DNA of 64,000 bases from Pseudoalteromonas sp. MMG010 (GCF_018100905.1 NZ_JAGJEG010000015.1:1-64000); one strand, 5' to 3'. Positions 18,287 to 27,403 are shown, numbered from the stretch's first letter. Notes: a model not told the origin generated them from the sequence alone. Numbers and translations: made by a program.

Positions 18287-19819
18287 ATGAGTGAATTAGC
18301 TTTATTTGAACATTTTTGTATTTTAATTGATATGCCTAAAAGCCAACATCAAGAGTATATTACTCAACATCTCAACAACCCCGAGTTAATAGCCGAACTA
18401 ACCGCATTACTTAATCATCATTTTAGTGCCAACCCACACACACAATGGCATGACTTAATTGCTAAACAGGCACACACCGTCACCGGTGATGAGCAGTTGC
18501 AACACTTGCTTGGTTCTAAGGTTGGCGTATACACCTTAAAAAAAGTAATTGGTGAGGGTGGAATGGGGAAGGTGTTTTTAGCTGAACGTCACGATAAATT
18601 AATCAATCAACAGGTTGCAATTAAGTTTTTCAGTCCTTCAATTATGCAGGTCGTTGGGGCTAATTTAGCGCAAAACCAAGCTCAAATTTTAGCACAGTTA
18701 AATCACCCTAATATTACGTATGTTTACGATACAGGGGTGACTGAAAGTGGCCTGCATTATGTTGTTATGGAATATGTTAAAGGCGTGCCGATAGATCAAT
18801 TCTGCGCAAATAAAAATCTTAATTTTATGCAACGAATTGAATTGTTTTTAACGGTATGCGATGCAATTTCTAAAACGCATTTAATTAATATTGCCCATAG
18901 TGATATTAAGCCAGCTAATATTTTAGTTAGTGATGAAGGTGTGGCCAAAATACTCGACTTTGATATTTCAAAAGTACTGCAACATAACGAAATTGAGACA
19001 AGCAACGACGGTGTGAAACGTTATTTACGAGCACTTAGTTTGGTATATGCATCACCTGAGCAGCTTGCGGGGAATGATTTAACACTTGCCACAGATCAAT
19101 ATTCGTTAGCGGTACTATTGTATGTATTATTAACTAACGAAGTTCCGTTTAATGTAAAAGATAAAGCCGTCAATGAGTTGATGACTGATATATCTGCTGG
19201 TAATGCTCAATTGTTAGATTTAGATGCTAAGACACTTAATATGAATTTATATCAACAATGGTATGTGCAAAGTGATATTAAATATATTATTAATAAAGCC
19301 ATGTCTGTTGATATAAATAAACGATATAAATCAGTTAAAGCATTTAAATCAGATATTTATAAGGCCCTTAATTATTTTCCTACCGAAGTTTGCAGCAGTG
19401 TTAGGCATCGAGTAAAAAAATGGCTAGCTCGAAACCCTGTCATAGCAGTAAGTAGCTGTTTAATCGTTGTCTCGACGATCAGTTTATGTGTGCTTAATAA
19501 TACACTTTATCAGCAACCACCAGGGAGTGTATTTAGTGCTATGCAAGGGGGGCAAAAAGACAGTGATAAGCGTATCGGGAAAGCGTTATCTGAGCGTGAT
19601 AAGCTGCAGCTGTTTTATGATATAGCTTATGCTTTATATCAACATGAACAGTATAATCAAGCGATTAGTATTTTAGAGTCGGTACTTGATAACCCGCTTT
19701 ATAGGCAACAAGATAGAGCGAAGAATACCCCTGTTTTGTCATTACTATTGATTGATTGTTATAAGAAAAACAATCAATTAAATAAAGCCAATACACTCAA
19801 TAAAATAGTAAACAAATAA
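18287..19819 (+). CDS. Hanks-type Ser/Thr protein kinase, membrane-anchored
   Basis: The product is 510 residues. An N-terminal helical region (1-75) precedes a kinase domain (about 82-360) with glycine loop GEGGMGKV (89-96), VAIK lysine 113, catalytic loop HSDIKPAN (204-211), metal motif DFD (224-226) and SPE (256-258). One transmembrane helix spans about 385-405, followed by a short TPR-like C-terminal part outside the membrane (about 435-505). Asp206, Lys208, Asn211 and Asp224 are all present, so catalysis is plausible, but HRD has become HSD and DFG has become DFD. The neighbouring ECF sigma factor is the obvious substrate by analogy with EcfP/PknT. Confidence 0.88.
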   Translation: MSELALFEHFCILIDMPKSQHQEYITQHLNNPELIAELTALLNHHFSANPHTQWHDLIAKQAHTVTGDEQLQHLLGSKVGVYTLKKVIGEGGMGKVFLAERHDKLINQQVAIKFFSPSIMQVVGANLAQNQAQILAQLNHPNITYVYDTGVTESGLHYVVMEYVKGVPIDQFCANKNLNFMQRIELFLTVCDAISKTHLINIAHSDIKPANILVSDEGVAKILDFDISKVLQHNEIETSNDGVKRYLRALSLVYASPEQLAGNDLTLATDQYSLAVLLYVLLTNEVPFNVKDKAVNELMTDISAGNAQLLDLDAKTLNMNLYQQWYVQSDIKYIINKAMSVDINKRYKSVKAFKSDIYKALNYFPTEVCSSVRHRVKKWLARNPVIAVSSCLIVVSTISLCVLNNTLYQQPPGSVFSAMQGGQKDSDKRIGKALSERDKLQLFYDIAYALYQHEQYNQAISILESVLDNPLYRQQDRAKNTPVLSLLLIDCYKKNNQLNKANTLNKIVNK

Positions 19820-19824
19820 CATAT

Positions 19825-19848
19825 CACTCAATACGATGACATTGAGTG
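19825..19848 (+). other. Hairpin after the kinase gene
   Basis: A perfect 8-bp stem CACTCAAT/ATTGAGTG with an 8-base loop lies 5 bases after the kinase stop codon. It lacks a T tract, so it may mark a transcript end or a stability element. Confidence 0.4.
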
Positions 19849-19934
19849 CGTACTCGTCTACGGCAATAAAAATCCACCAAGATTCACCCTCGTTTAGTAC
19901 TTTGTAACTTTATTTATATTTTTTACCAAAATAA

Positions 19935-19963
19935 TTACGGATTTTATTTTTAACTTCGTAGCT
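19935..19963 (+). promoter_or_regulatory. Candidate ECF sigma promoter, copy 2
   Basis: TTACGGATTTTA, ten bases, then CGTAGCT, 55 bases before the ATG at 20019. All 19 bases of the two blocks and their spacing are identical to the copy before the sigma gene (16966-16994), while the ten-base spacer differs. Confidence 0.6.
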
Positions 19964-20018
19964 ATTTTTAAAACCTTACTCAAGTACATTGGTTGTAAAT
20001 TCAAAGAAGGAAACAATC

Positions 20019-21131
20019 ATGAGTGATGAAACAAAAGAGCCACAAGGTAATGAAGTCGCAACTTCGCTAACAAACAACACAAATAACGACCAGCGAGAAA
20101 ATTCACCTAAAACAGTTATTGATAATAGTTTAATGGCTGTATTGGATTTTTTAGCTAAACCATGGGGGCAGGTTTTTTCAACTTTAATACTGTGTAATAA
20201 GTTCACTGTTGCAATGTTGGGATTGTTTTTAGTTGCGGGATACTTACCTGCAATTGAAGTTTTTTCGAATACGATTTCTCTGTATGAACAGCTTAATGTT
20301 GGTATTTTCCCTTTGCTAGTTGTTGCCGTTATGGTGCTTTATGCACTTGGTGTAAAGCGCATAGTTAGTAAGTTAGCCTCTATCGCATTGGTTTTATTTG
20401 TGGTGTATCAACTTTATGAGGTTTACGACTATTTTTCACAGTTATCTGGTGGGCGAATGGGGCTTGATAAGCGCGCGATTGAAATGATCGCAGATACGGT
20501 TCGTTATGGCTTGGTACTTTGGGTAGTCAGTTTCATTATTGTCACTATGTTATCTTTTTTGCCTATTTACAAAACAAATGACAAGCTATGGCCTGCGCTT
20601 AAAAAAGTCGTTAACACCCCCGCTGAGAGTAATATTGATGTACAACAATATACACAAACTATTAATAGCGGTATTCAATCGGCGGTTAGTAAAGGGCAAG
20701 CCTCGTTAAAAGACGCCGATTTAAGCTCTAAAACCAAAGCGTTAACGAATGCAAAAGGGGGAGCCGTTATACAGAAGCTTGCCATTGCGATTGCTGTTAT
20801 TGTCGCGTTATTTACATTGATTAGCCTATTGTTTTCAGGGAATTCGGCACCTAACGAAAAAGAAGTGCAGCAAGCCTTTGCAAAACAAGGTGTTATTAAT
20901 CTTGGGTTTGTTAGCGGTGAAATTACAAATGTAAAACTCAATGACTGTGTTGAGTTAGAAGAAAAATCTCAGCCGACTTTTGAATGTAATATTGATGCGA
21001 TGGTGAAATATGATTTAGGTGGTTTGGGTAAAATGTTTGGCTCTAAATCAGGTGGAGATGCATTTAATGAGTCGTTTAATGAATCGTTTATTTTTATTCA
21101 AGGGAGCCGTGGTTGGTACATTCAAGAATAA
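20019..21131 (+). CDS. Multi-pass membrane protein, unknown function
   Basis: It is 370 residues from the ATG at 20019, chosen because AAGAAGGAA lies at the right distance; the frame is open ten codons earlier. A hydrophilic N terminus of about 50 residues precedes four hydrophobic helices within about residues 65-190 (FTVAMLGLFLVAGYL, FPLLVVAVMVLYALG, SIALVLFVVYQLY, LVLWVVSFIIVTMLS). A fifth follows near 250-275 (LAIAIAVIVALFTLISLLF), then a C-terminal domain of about 95 residues with two Cys. I do not recognise the family. It is preceded by the candidate ECF promoter, so it is a probable target of the sigma factor. Confidence 0.7.
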   Translation: MSDETKEPQGNEVATSLTNNTNNDQRENSPKTVIDNSLMAVLDFLAKPWGQVFSTLILCNKFTVAMLGLFLVAGYLPAIEVFSNTISLYEQLNVGIFPLLVVAVMVLYALGVKRIVSKLASIALVLFVVYQLYEVYDYFSQLSGGRMGLDKRAIEMIADTVRYGLVLWVVSFIIVTMLSFLPIYKTNDKLWPALKKVVNTPAESNIDVQQYTQTINSGIQSAVSKGQASLKDADLSSKTKALTNAKGGAVIQKLAIAIAVIVALFTLISLLFSGNSAPNEKEVQQAFAKQGVINLGFVSGEITNVKLNDCVELEEKSQPTFECNIDAMVKYDLGGLGKMFGSKSGGDAFNESFNESFIFIQGSRGWYIQE

Positions 21132-21176
21132 CCTAGCATTAAGCGTAACCTATTGTATTTAAAGTAAGGAATAAAA

Positions 21177-21800
21177 ATGAAATTAGTAAAAATAGCAGTA
21201 ATGAGTTTATCGGTTTTAGTTTTGACGGCATGTGGGAGTGAAAGTTTTTATCAGGGGAGCTATGTTGATTTAAAAAAGGGGGATAAAAAATTAACGTTAA
21301 CGGATTCTACAATAAAGTTAGAAAAAAGAGATAAGGTAAAATTAGAATCAGACATTGTGATTAACGATATTATAGAACCCGCAGATCGCTTTTCTCCAGG
21401 TGGTATGCGCGTGACATTTACAGAGAAAGAGAAAACCCACAACATTGCCTTTAGCTTTTTGAGTGAAGATATTGTATTAATTGATGGCACGATGATGGTG
21501 CGAGAAAATATCGATACCGATGACTTAACCGACTATGCAGAGCAATATTATGGTGAATATACTTTTAATGATGACAACAAAAGTATGAAAGTAACCTTTG
21601 ACAGCAAGCAACTTAAAGTTATCGCTAAAAAAGGCAATAAAGAGCATGAGGAAGTTTTTACTTATTTGCAGGCATACCCCGTTGAAATACAAAATAAACA
21701 AATGATTTTATTAGCGAATGGAAAAAAAGGAATTATAGGTAAGTTTCAATATGATAAAGAGTGTATTAGCATTAAAGATGTAACATTGACGAAAATATAA
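21177..21800 (+). CDS. Lipoprotein, unknown function
   Basis: This 207-residue protein has a lipoprotein signal (MKLVKIAVMSLSVLVLTAC; Cys19). The mature part is very rich in Lys, Asp and Thr with alternating strands, suggesting a small beta-sheet domain that appears twice (about residues 25-105 and 120-205, each starting with a G-x-Y element). No family recognised. AAGGAA precedes the ATG. It lies 45 bases after the membrane protein gene in the same direction with no terminator between, so the two are probably one transcription unit. Confidence 0.7.
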   Translation: MKLVKIAVMSLSVLVLTACGSESFYQGSYVDLKKGDKKLTLTDSTIKLEKRDKVKLESDIVINDIIEPADRFSPGGMRVTFTEKEKTHNIAFSFLSEDIVLIDGTMMVRENIDTDDLTDYAEQYYGEYTFNDDNKSMKVTFDSKQLKVIAKKGNKEHEEVFTYLQAYPVEIQNKQMILLANGKKGIIGKFQYDKECISIKDVTLTKI

Positions 21801-21804
21801 AATA

Positions 21805-21848
21805 ACAAGCGCGGCGTTTAGAAGCGTTTTCTATGACTCCGCGCTTGT
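21805..21848. other. Long inverted repeat between convergent genes
   Basis: Perfect 10-bp arms ACAAGCGCGG/CCGCGCTTGT around a 24-base loop, directly after the lipoprotein stop. There is no T tract, but the position fits a transcript-end structure for the accessory block. Confidence 0.5.
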
Positions 21849-21893
21849 ACGTATCCATTTAGTGCTAATTACAACTTTAGAATAATGCTCAGT

Positions 21894-23399
21894 TTAATGT
21901 CTAAAATCAGCCATTAAAGCGGGTATCCCAGGTAACATACCCACAATAGCCATGACGCTAGTGAGTGTAATAAACATAATAAGCGGTATCACCCAGCGGC
22001 TCATTTTACTTAAGTTGGCGCTGCGTTCTTTGCAGCCAATTAATCCTAAGTTATCTAATAACATAGTGAGCGACCAACCAAAAGCAGGGTTAACTAAGCT
22101 CGATGCAAACACAACAATCGCTGCAGATTGCGTGGTTTTCCCCTCTCGGGTCATTTCCATACCAGCTTCTAACAAGGGAATAAATACCCCCACAATAAGG
22201 GCTACACACAGTACCGGTTGCCAAATTGCTAAATCCATAGGGTAACCCCATAATCCTGCAATAACACAAAATAAGGCCGTTAAAATAGCGCCGGCTGGAA
22301 TGGGGCGTTTCGCAATAGCTGCTGGCACAATGTATGTCCCCCACGATGAAGTAAAGTTAGCTCCACCTGCCAGAGAACCAAACGTTTGCCTAATGGATGC
22401 ACTAAGCATGGTGTCATCTATATCCATTTGTACTTTTTCGGTGCGCTGAGGGTAGCTAATTTTTTGAAACACTTGATGCCCTAAAAAGTCAGGTGACCAC
22501 ATCGCCACGGCAAGTACTGCAAATGGTAATACCACCACAAAGCTTTCAAGTGTGGGTAAGCCAAGCATCCAGCCTGTATTTTCACCCCACCAGTACATCG
22601 GGTTCATGTTAGGTAGCCCTGGTGCCGTATGAAACTCAAACGGAGCGCCTAAGGCAAATGCAACACCGCCACCAATAACGCAGCTAAGAGGCACTGCCAG
22701 CCAGCGCTTTTTAAAGTGCTCGAGCAAGGCATATAGTACAATCGTGGCTAAAATAACAATAAAGGCAATATGCGCCATATCAATACCTTCGGCCCAAGCG
22801 AATAGCTTTTTAACTTGCGAAATTGTGCCAATAAACCCTAAATATATAAGTAAACCACCACACACGCCTTTACTGGTTAAGCGTGCTAATAAACTCCCTC
22901 CTTTTGTAATGGCTAATATGAGCCCAAAGGCACCAATGAGTAAACCAAATGCCATAGGGTGTCCCCCAGCAGCAACAACAATAGGAATTAAAGGAATGAG
23001 TGGGCCATGAGTGCCGGCTAAATTTGCAGTAGGTAAAATAAAACCTGAAAATAAAATAATAAAAATAGAAACAATGAGTAATTCGTAACGTACGTTTTCC
23101 AGGACAAATGACTCGCTTAAACCTAACGGTGCTGCAAAGGTCGCTGCAATTGCGCCAACCATAACCACTTTACCAATAGTGCCTGCCATTGCTGGAATGG
23201 TGTCTTCAAATTCAAATCGGTAATCTCTAAACGGTAAATTAGGACGCCAGCGTTTAGGTTGCATTATTTGCAATTCGTGCTCTAGATACTCATCGCGCGT
23301 ATTAAATTGTGAGCTTGGTTTGTGTTGCTTTTGATAGCTAGTTGAATCAGCATTATAAACTGAATCTTGTGGTTCATTACCCTGCGGGGTTGTTTGCAT
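21894..23399 (-). CDS. DUF3360 family membrane permease
   Basis: This 501-residue integral membrane protein has a hydrophilic N terminus of about 75 residues and then 11-13 hydrophobic helices. Motifs such as PTANLAGTHGPLIPLIPIVVAAGGHPMAFG and SLAGGANFTSSWGTYIVPAAI resemble the DUF3360 family of marine gammaproteobacteria, distantly similar in layout to SulP/NCS2 transporters. The substrate is unknown. AGGAGG precedes the ATG. It is monocistronic and points toward the accessory block. Confidence 0.75.
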   Translation of the reverse strand: MQTTPQGNEPQDSVYNADSTSYQKQHKPSSQFNTRDEYLEHELQIMQPKRWRPNLPFRDYRFEFEDTIPAMAGTIGKVVMVGAIAATFAAPLGLSESFVLENVRYELLIVSIFIILFSGFILPTANLAGTHGPLIPLIPIVVAAGGHPMAFGLLIGAFGLILAITKGGSLLARLTSKGVCGGLLIYLGFIGTISQVKKLFAWAEGIDMAHIAFIVILATIVLYALLEHFKKRWLAVPLSCVIGGGVAFALGAPFEFHTAPGLPNMNPMYWWGENTGWMLGLPTLESFVVVLPFAVLAVAMWSPDFLGHQVFQKISYPQRTEKVQMDIDDTMLSASIRQTFGSLAGGANFTSSWGTYIVPAAIAKRPIPAGAILTALFCVIAGLWGYPMDLAIWQPVLCVALIVGVFIPLLEAGMEMTREGKTTQSAAIVVFASSLVNPAFGWSLTMLLDNLGLIGCKERSANLSKMSRWVIPLIMFITLTSVMAIVGMLPGIPALMADFRH

Positions 23400-23830
23400 A
23401 AGCCCTCCTGTTACTCGTTTCTTAATTTGCGATACTGCGTTTGTTGAGGCAATTTAATAGTGAGTAAACAGAGTAACTTAGCTTTTATAAAAAACTGTAT
23501 AGGCAAAAGGTCGCGTATGGTTGATTTTAATACAAAAAAAGTTGGATACGCTGCATATAATTTAATGTAGTGCTAAAAATATATTTTTTATTTTTAATAA
23601 TCAATTAGTTATTGTTTTTCTTGGCGGGACCTTAATCAATGTTAGCTTTTAGTCTTAAGATAAGCGAAAGCTTCTTACGCAAAACAAATATGATAGCGAA
23701 TCGATACAATCATGATAACGAGATGGCAAAGGAAATGGTTGAGGTGATAATACTATGTGGTTATTGGGTAAACCTTCCCCTTAGAGGTTTAACACGCTAT
23801 GGTATTAAAAAATATGATAACGAGAACATT
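23400..23830. other. Divergent intergenic region, 431 bp
   Basis: It is AT-rich and presumably holds the promoters of the DUF3360 permease (leftward) and the exported protein at 23831 (rightward). A frame is open from 23639 into the downstream gene, but it lacks a ribosome site and a signal peptide, so it is treated as chance. An AAACCT/AGGTTT inverted pair lies near 23771-23791. No other element seen. Confidence 0.5.
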
Positions 23831-24424
23831 ATGAAATTATTAACTGCAGCCACTTTATTAATGGCCACACCTTGGGTTATTGCAAGGCCTGCACCTTTGG
23901 TATCTATTGCCACACATGATGCGTTTTTTAATAATATTGCGGCGTATTGTGGTAAAGCATTTGAGGGCAAAGTCACGGTAGATAATGCACAAGGACCGAG
24001 TTCATTTACCGATAAAAAACTGGTTATGCATGTACGAAAATGCACAGATAACGAGCTGCAAGTGCCGTTTCATGTGGGTGATGATGCCTCACGGACATGG
24101 ATCATCACTAAAACAGGCAGCGGACTGAGCTTAAAGCATGACCATCGTCATGAAGATGGCAGCGATGATATTTCAACTATGTATGGCGGTCACACGTTAG
24201 ATGCAGGCTTTGCACAAATGCAGTCATTTCCTGCTGATCAATACTCAAAAGAGTTATTTGTGTCGCAAGGGATCGCGCAATCAGCCGGAAACACATGGCA
24301 AATGTATATTTACCCTAAAGTATTTACTTACCGTTTAATTCGTCAAGGAAGAGAGTTTAAGGTTGATTTTGATTTAACAAAACCGGTTAAAGCACCCGCA
24401 GCTCCTTGGGGCTATGTTAACTAA
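23831..24424 (+). CDS. Exported protein, unknown function
   Basis: From the ATG at 23831 the product is 197 residues with a Sec signal peptide (MKLLTAATLLMATPWVIA, cleavage near residue 18). The mature protein has two Cys (in AYCGKAF and HVRKCTDN), and a His/Asp-rich stretch KHDHRHEDGSDD near residue 111 that might bind metal. I do not recognise a named family. The longer frame beginning at 23639 was rejected because the signal peptide sits exactly at the internal ATG. It is convergent with the next gene. Confidence 0.65.
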   Translation: MKLLTAATLLMATPWVIARPAPLVSIATHDAFFNNIAAYCGKAFEGKVTVDNAQGPSSFTDKKLVMHVRKCTDNELQVPFHVGDDASRTWIITKTGSGLSLKHDHRHEDGSDDISTMYGGHTLDAGFAQMQSFPADQYSKELFVSQGIAQSAGNTWQMYIYPKVFTYRLIRQGREFKVDFDLTKPVKAPAAPWGYVN

Positions 24425-24430
24425 GCGTGC

Positions 24431-24790
24431 TTAGTTTTCTTCGCATTGTAAAAGTACATTTAAAGGTGGTTGATAAGCACGTGGTTTGGTGGGAAAGCGT
24501 TTGTATTCCTGTACACCTTCAAGCACCTTTAGCATAAAGGTTTTTCCGCGGCATAAGCGATCTGCATGACGCAACAAAAACATACTTTGATTGGCAAAGT
24601 GTTTGTAATCGTCAGATTGGATTTCTATTTTATAATTATTAGTGCCTATTTTAGTTTGTTTATAATGTACTTTATTATCAAAATCATATGACTTTGTGGT
24701 TTCGCCTGTATCTGCGCAGGCTGTGCCTATTCCTGTATAAGTGAAAACGGCTACCATAGATAGTAAGTTTAGTATTTTTAAGTGTTTCAT
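24431..24790 (-). CDS. Small exported protein, unknown function
   Basis: From the ATG at 24790, preceded by AAGGA, the product is 119 residues with a signal peptide (MKHLKILNLLSMVAVFTYTG, ending near ACA). The mature part contains QSMFLLRHADRLCRGKTFMLKV and three Cys in all, and ends in LLQCEEN. I do not recognise the family. The pattern of a LCxG-type turn in the C-terminal third resembles small periplasmic proteins of marine gammaproteobacteria, but no function can be given. Confidence 0.6.
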   Translation of the reverse strand: MKHLKILNLLSMVAVFTYTGIGTACADTGETTKSYDFDNKVHYKQTKIGTNNYKIEIQSDDYKHFANQSMFLLRHADRLCRGKTFMLKVLEGVQEYKRFPTKPRAYQPPLNVLLQCEEN

Positions 24791-24885
24791 ATATATCCTT
24801 TTATTTACGAACTTAATACCGATTACGTACTCATATAAACTGTTATGTTTGTACCTAGAGTTTAACACCGAAAATGGGAATTGTG

Positions 24886-25326
24886 ATGTTTAAACAAATA
24901 AAACAACTGTTTAATGTATTTGACCAACCACAGCCAGGCTTAAAGCAACATGATTTAAAAACAGCCGTTGCAGCTTTGCTAATTGAAGTTATGCGTGCTG
25001 ATGACAAACTGCATAATGAAGAGCAGCACACATTAACGAACACCTTAAAAAAGTACTTTAATTTAACCGATTTAGAAGTGACTGAGCTCACTACTAATGC
25101 ACAAAACAGTTTAGATAGTGCAACCGATTATTTTCAATTTTCGAGTCAAATAAATGAACACTGCACTGCTTCACAACGAATTGAAATTATAGAGTTATTA
25201 TGGCGTTTAGCGTATGCCGATGGCGAGCTTGATCCCGAAGAGGAATATATAATACGCAAAGTAGCTGGGTTATTGTATGTGGCACACACTGACTTTATCG
25301 CCGCTAAACTAGCAGTTATAAATTAA
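24886..25326 (+). CDS. TerB-like (tellurite resistance protein B) domain protein
   Basis: This 146-residue cytoplasmic helical protein fits the TerB fold: LKTAVAALLIEVMRADDKLHNEEQHTL, then a second half LLWRLAYADGELDPEEEYIIRKVAGLL, with the two acidic ADDKL and ADGEL loops that can bind metal ions. TerB domains occur in stress and envelope-associated systems; no other ter gene is nearby, so tellurite resistance is not implied. The start at 24886 is chosen because GGGA lies 6 bases upstream. Confidence 0.85.
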   Translation: MFKQIKQLFNVFDQPQPGLKQHDLKTAVAALLIEVMRADDKLHNEEQHTLTNTLKKYFNLTDLEVTELTTNAQNSLDSATDYFQFSSQINEHCTASQRIEIIELLWRLAYADGELDPEEEYIIRKVAGLLYVAHTDFIAAKLAVIN

Positions 25327-25332
25327 GTTAAA

Positions 25333-25710
25333 TTAGTGATTTACCACAATACATTGCACCTCTTCTAGGACTATCGAAAGCTGCTTTTTAGGGTAATATA
25401 AACTACATTGTTGATTTGATTTTTGTAATATAAATTTCTCTGAAGGCAGGTTATGGGCACCTAATATAGGCAGGCCATCGGGGCCTTTGGCGCTAACATG
25501 ATCGATAAATAATTCACTACGCTTAGTAAATACATTATTAGCAAGTGCAACCGGGTGCCCCCCTTTAGCTTTAACAATAGCATGTTGCAGTAAAGCAATT
25601 GTTTGAGGCGAGCTTTGCGCTAATAATGCATTATGTCTCTCATCACTTGTTGAACGACAACCAGCAAGTAAAGCGAAAAAAATGAAGCTTGTAGTCAATA
25701 CTTTAATCAT
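25333..25710 (-). CDS. Small lipoprotein, unknown function
   Basis: This 125-residue protein has a clear lipobox (LLAGC, Cys18). The mature part is hydrophilic, with a central VSAKGPDGLPILGAHNLPS segment and two further Cys near the C terminus (QQCSLYYP and VQCIVVNH) that could form a disulfide. Not recognised. It starts 3 bases after the stop of the S41 peptidase gene, so the two lipoproteins are probably one operon. Confidence 0.65.
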   Translation of the reverse strand: MIKVLTTSFIFFALLAGCRSTSDERHNALLAQSSPQTIALLQHAIVKAKGGHPVALANNVFTKRSELFIDHVSAKGPDGLPILGAHNLPSEKFILQKSNQQCSLYYPKKQLSIVLEEVQCIVVNH

Positions 25711-25713
25711 TCG

Positions 25714-27315
25714 TTATTTATTCTCACTGGGCCAAGATAAATCCATATTGTTTAGGTGAATTGATTTATTTGGTTTAAGTAAAGGGACTGTCGTGTTTTG
25801 TGTTGAAAATTGGGCCGTGGGTGCTTTATTTACACTTTGCTCAATAGCGATAGGACAGCTTTCATTATCGATATAATACAAAGCAGCAGCGAGTACTTCT
25901 TCGTTACTATCCCCTAGCTGATTGTTAAAATCATCTGCAATTGTACAGCCTTTTATATCTGCGTTTGCCTGAGGGGTGAAAGTAGGGCTAAAGCCCGCAG
26001 CATAATCACCAAAGCCTTTATAGTTAGCGCCACTAAACTGAATCGTGTAATACGTTGTTGCACAGTTATGGGTTGGGGTAAATCCATACGGTTTCCCACA
26101 GGTCGTATCGCCAATTAAGATTACTTCGGTATCAATACCTTGTAAGCCATTGATAAATGCTTCTGAAGCAGAACAAGTACCCGATGTACTCAATACATAT
26201 ATTTTAGATAAGTTTAAATTGGGTAATTCATCACTTTTTAATTGAAAAGTAGAGTAATCAACTTCTTGGTCTATAAAACCAAGTGGTGATTCTACGGCTT
26301 GCTTATTGTTTTGAATAGTTTGATAAAAGTATCTGTTTTGAATATTAGCAGGGCCTGCGACCATATAAGCTAACTGCGCTGACATCGCCAGTAATCCGCC
26401 ACCGTTGTATCTAAAGTCGATGATTAATTCATCGATATTTTTAGCTTTAAATGTATTTACTGCGTCGATTAGTCCATCTTGAGCAATGCTGATATGGCTA
26501 TTAAACTGCATGTATCCCACTTCTTTATTTAAAGAGGAGGTGAATGTTTTAACATTTTGAACGGGTGATTGTTCTATATTGGCAGCGGTAATCGTAAACG
26601 ATTTTTCGCTGTTATCGTTACTACGAACAACAATGGTATGAGAGTCGCCATTTGTAGGGCTAAATAACCCCTCATTTAACGTATTTACTCCTGCTTCGGT
26701 TGTGTCGGTAATGCTCACGCCATCAACCTCTAATACGGTATCGCCACGCTTAAAGCCCATCAGGCTAGCAGGTGAGTTATCTTCTAAGTATGCAACACGC
26801 AATACGCGATCTGATTGTTCACCAATAAACACCCAGTTTATGCCATAACCCGATGTGACTCCTGACTGCGCTTCTTTATAAAAATCTTCGGTTGGTTGTG
26901 AAAAATGAAAGTTATCTTTGTTATCACCGGAGTCTATCGTTTGTTCTGTTTTTAATTGTGCGAAATACTCGGCGACTGATGTAAAGTTTTGTGGGTTATT
27001 ATCGGCAATTTCGTCATACCAAAGGTAGGTTTCATCACTCCACGATCGCAACCACATTTTTTCGTGCATCGAAGTGGCTGCTATATCTGGGTAAGGGTTG
27101 TTATCATTGTAAGGGTCGTTACCTGTGCGAGGTGTGTCGCAATAGTTTTTAAAGTTATCTGAAGGCTCAAAGCTGCCTGCTGTCCATGTAGGCGCTGTTG
27201 TCGTTTGGCTATTTTGTGTATTGTTATTATCACCACTACTACCGCCACAGCCAACTAAAGATAAGGTTGAGTATGTCAAAAGCAGGGCACTATAAAACGA
27301 TTTGTTTTTAGTCAT
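25714..27315 (-). CDS. S41 family peptidase lipoprotein with PDZ domain
   Basis: This 533-residue protein has a lipobox LSLVGC (Cys23) and a Gly/Ser/Asn-rich linker. A PDZ domain lies at about residues 155-245 (LRVAYLEDNSPASLMGFKRGDTVLEVDGV), followed by a tail-specific protease domain (about 255-470), with VGYMQFNSH, the strand LIIDFRYNGGGLL and the nucleophile segment STSGTCSASEAFINGL where the second Ser after Cys-bearing GTC is the likely catalytic residue. S41 enzymes cut unfolded or C-terminally tagged proteins in the envelope. It is followed at 3 bases by a small lipoprotein gene. Confidence 0.88.
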   Translation of the reverse strand: MTKNKSFYSALLLTYSTLSLVGCGGSSGDNNNTQNSQTTTAPTWTAGSFEPSDNFKNYCDTPRTGNDPYNDNNPYPDIAATSMHEKMWLRSWSDETYLWYDEIADNNPQNFTSVAEYFAQLKTEQTIDSGDNKDNFHFSQPTEDFYKEAQSGVTSGYGINWVFIGEQSDRVLRVAYLEDNSPASLMGFKRGDTVLEVDGVSITDTTEAGVNTLNEGLFSPTNGDSHTIVVRSNDNSEKSFTITAANIEQSPVQNVKTFTSSLNKEVGYMQFNSHISIAQDGLIDAVNTFKAKNIDELIIDFRYNGGGLLAMSAQLAYMVAGPANIQNRYFYQTIQNNKQAVESPLGFIDQEVDYSTFQLKSDELPNLNLSKIYVLSTSGTCSASEAFINGLQGIDTEVILIGDTTCGKPYGFTPTHNCATTYYTIQFSGANYKGFGDYAAGFSPTFTPQANADIKGCTIADDFNNQLGDSNEEVLAAALYYIDNESCPIAIEQSVNKAPTAQFSTQNTTVPLLKPNKSIHLNNMDLSWPSENK

Positions 27316-27403
27316 AATAATGGTGTTTCGTTAAAATACGTTATTAAAACTTACCATAAATTTGATTAAAAACAATTCACTTTATATTAAGTCGAAAATA
27401 GAG

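Noticed and set aside
23639..23830. Upstream extension of the exported protein gene
   Set aside because: The internal ATG at 23831 begins a clean signal peptide; the 64 extra codons have no ribosome site.
24886..25326. Tellurite resistance operon
   Set aside because: Only an isolated TerB-like domain is present; no terC, terD or terZ genes are nearby.
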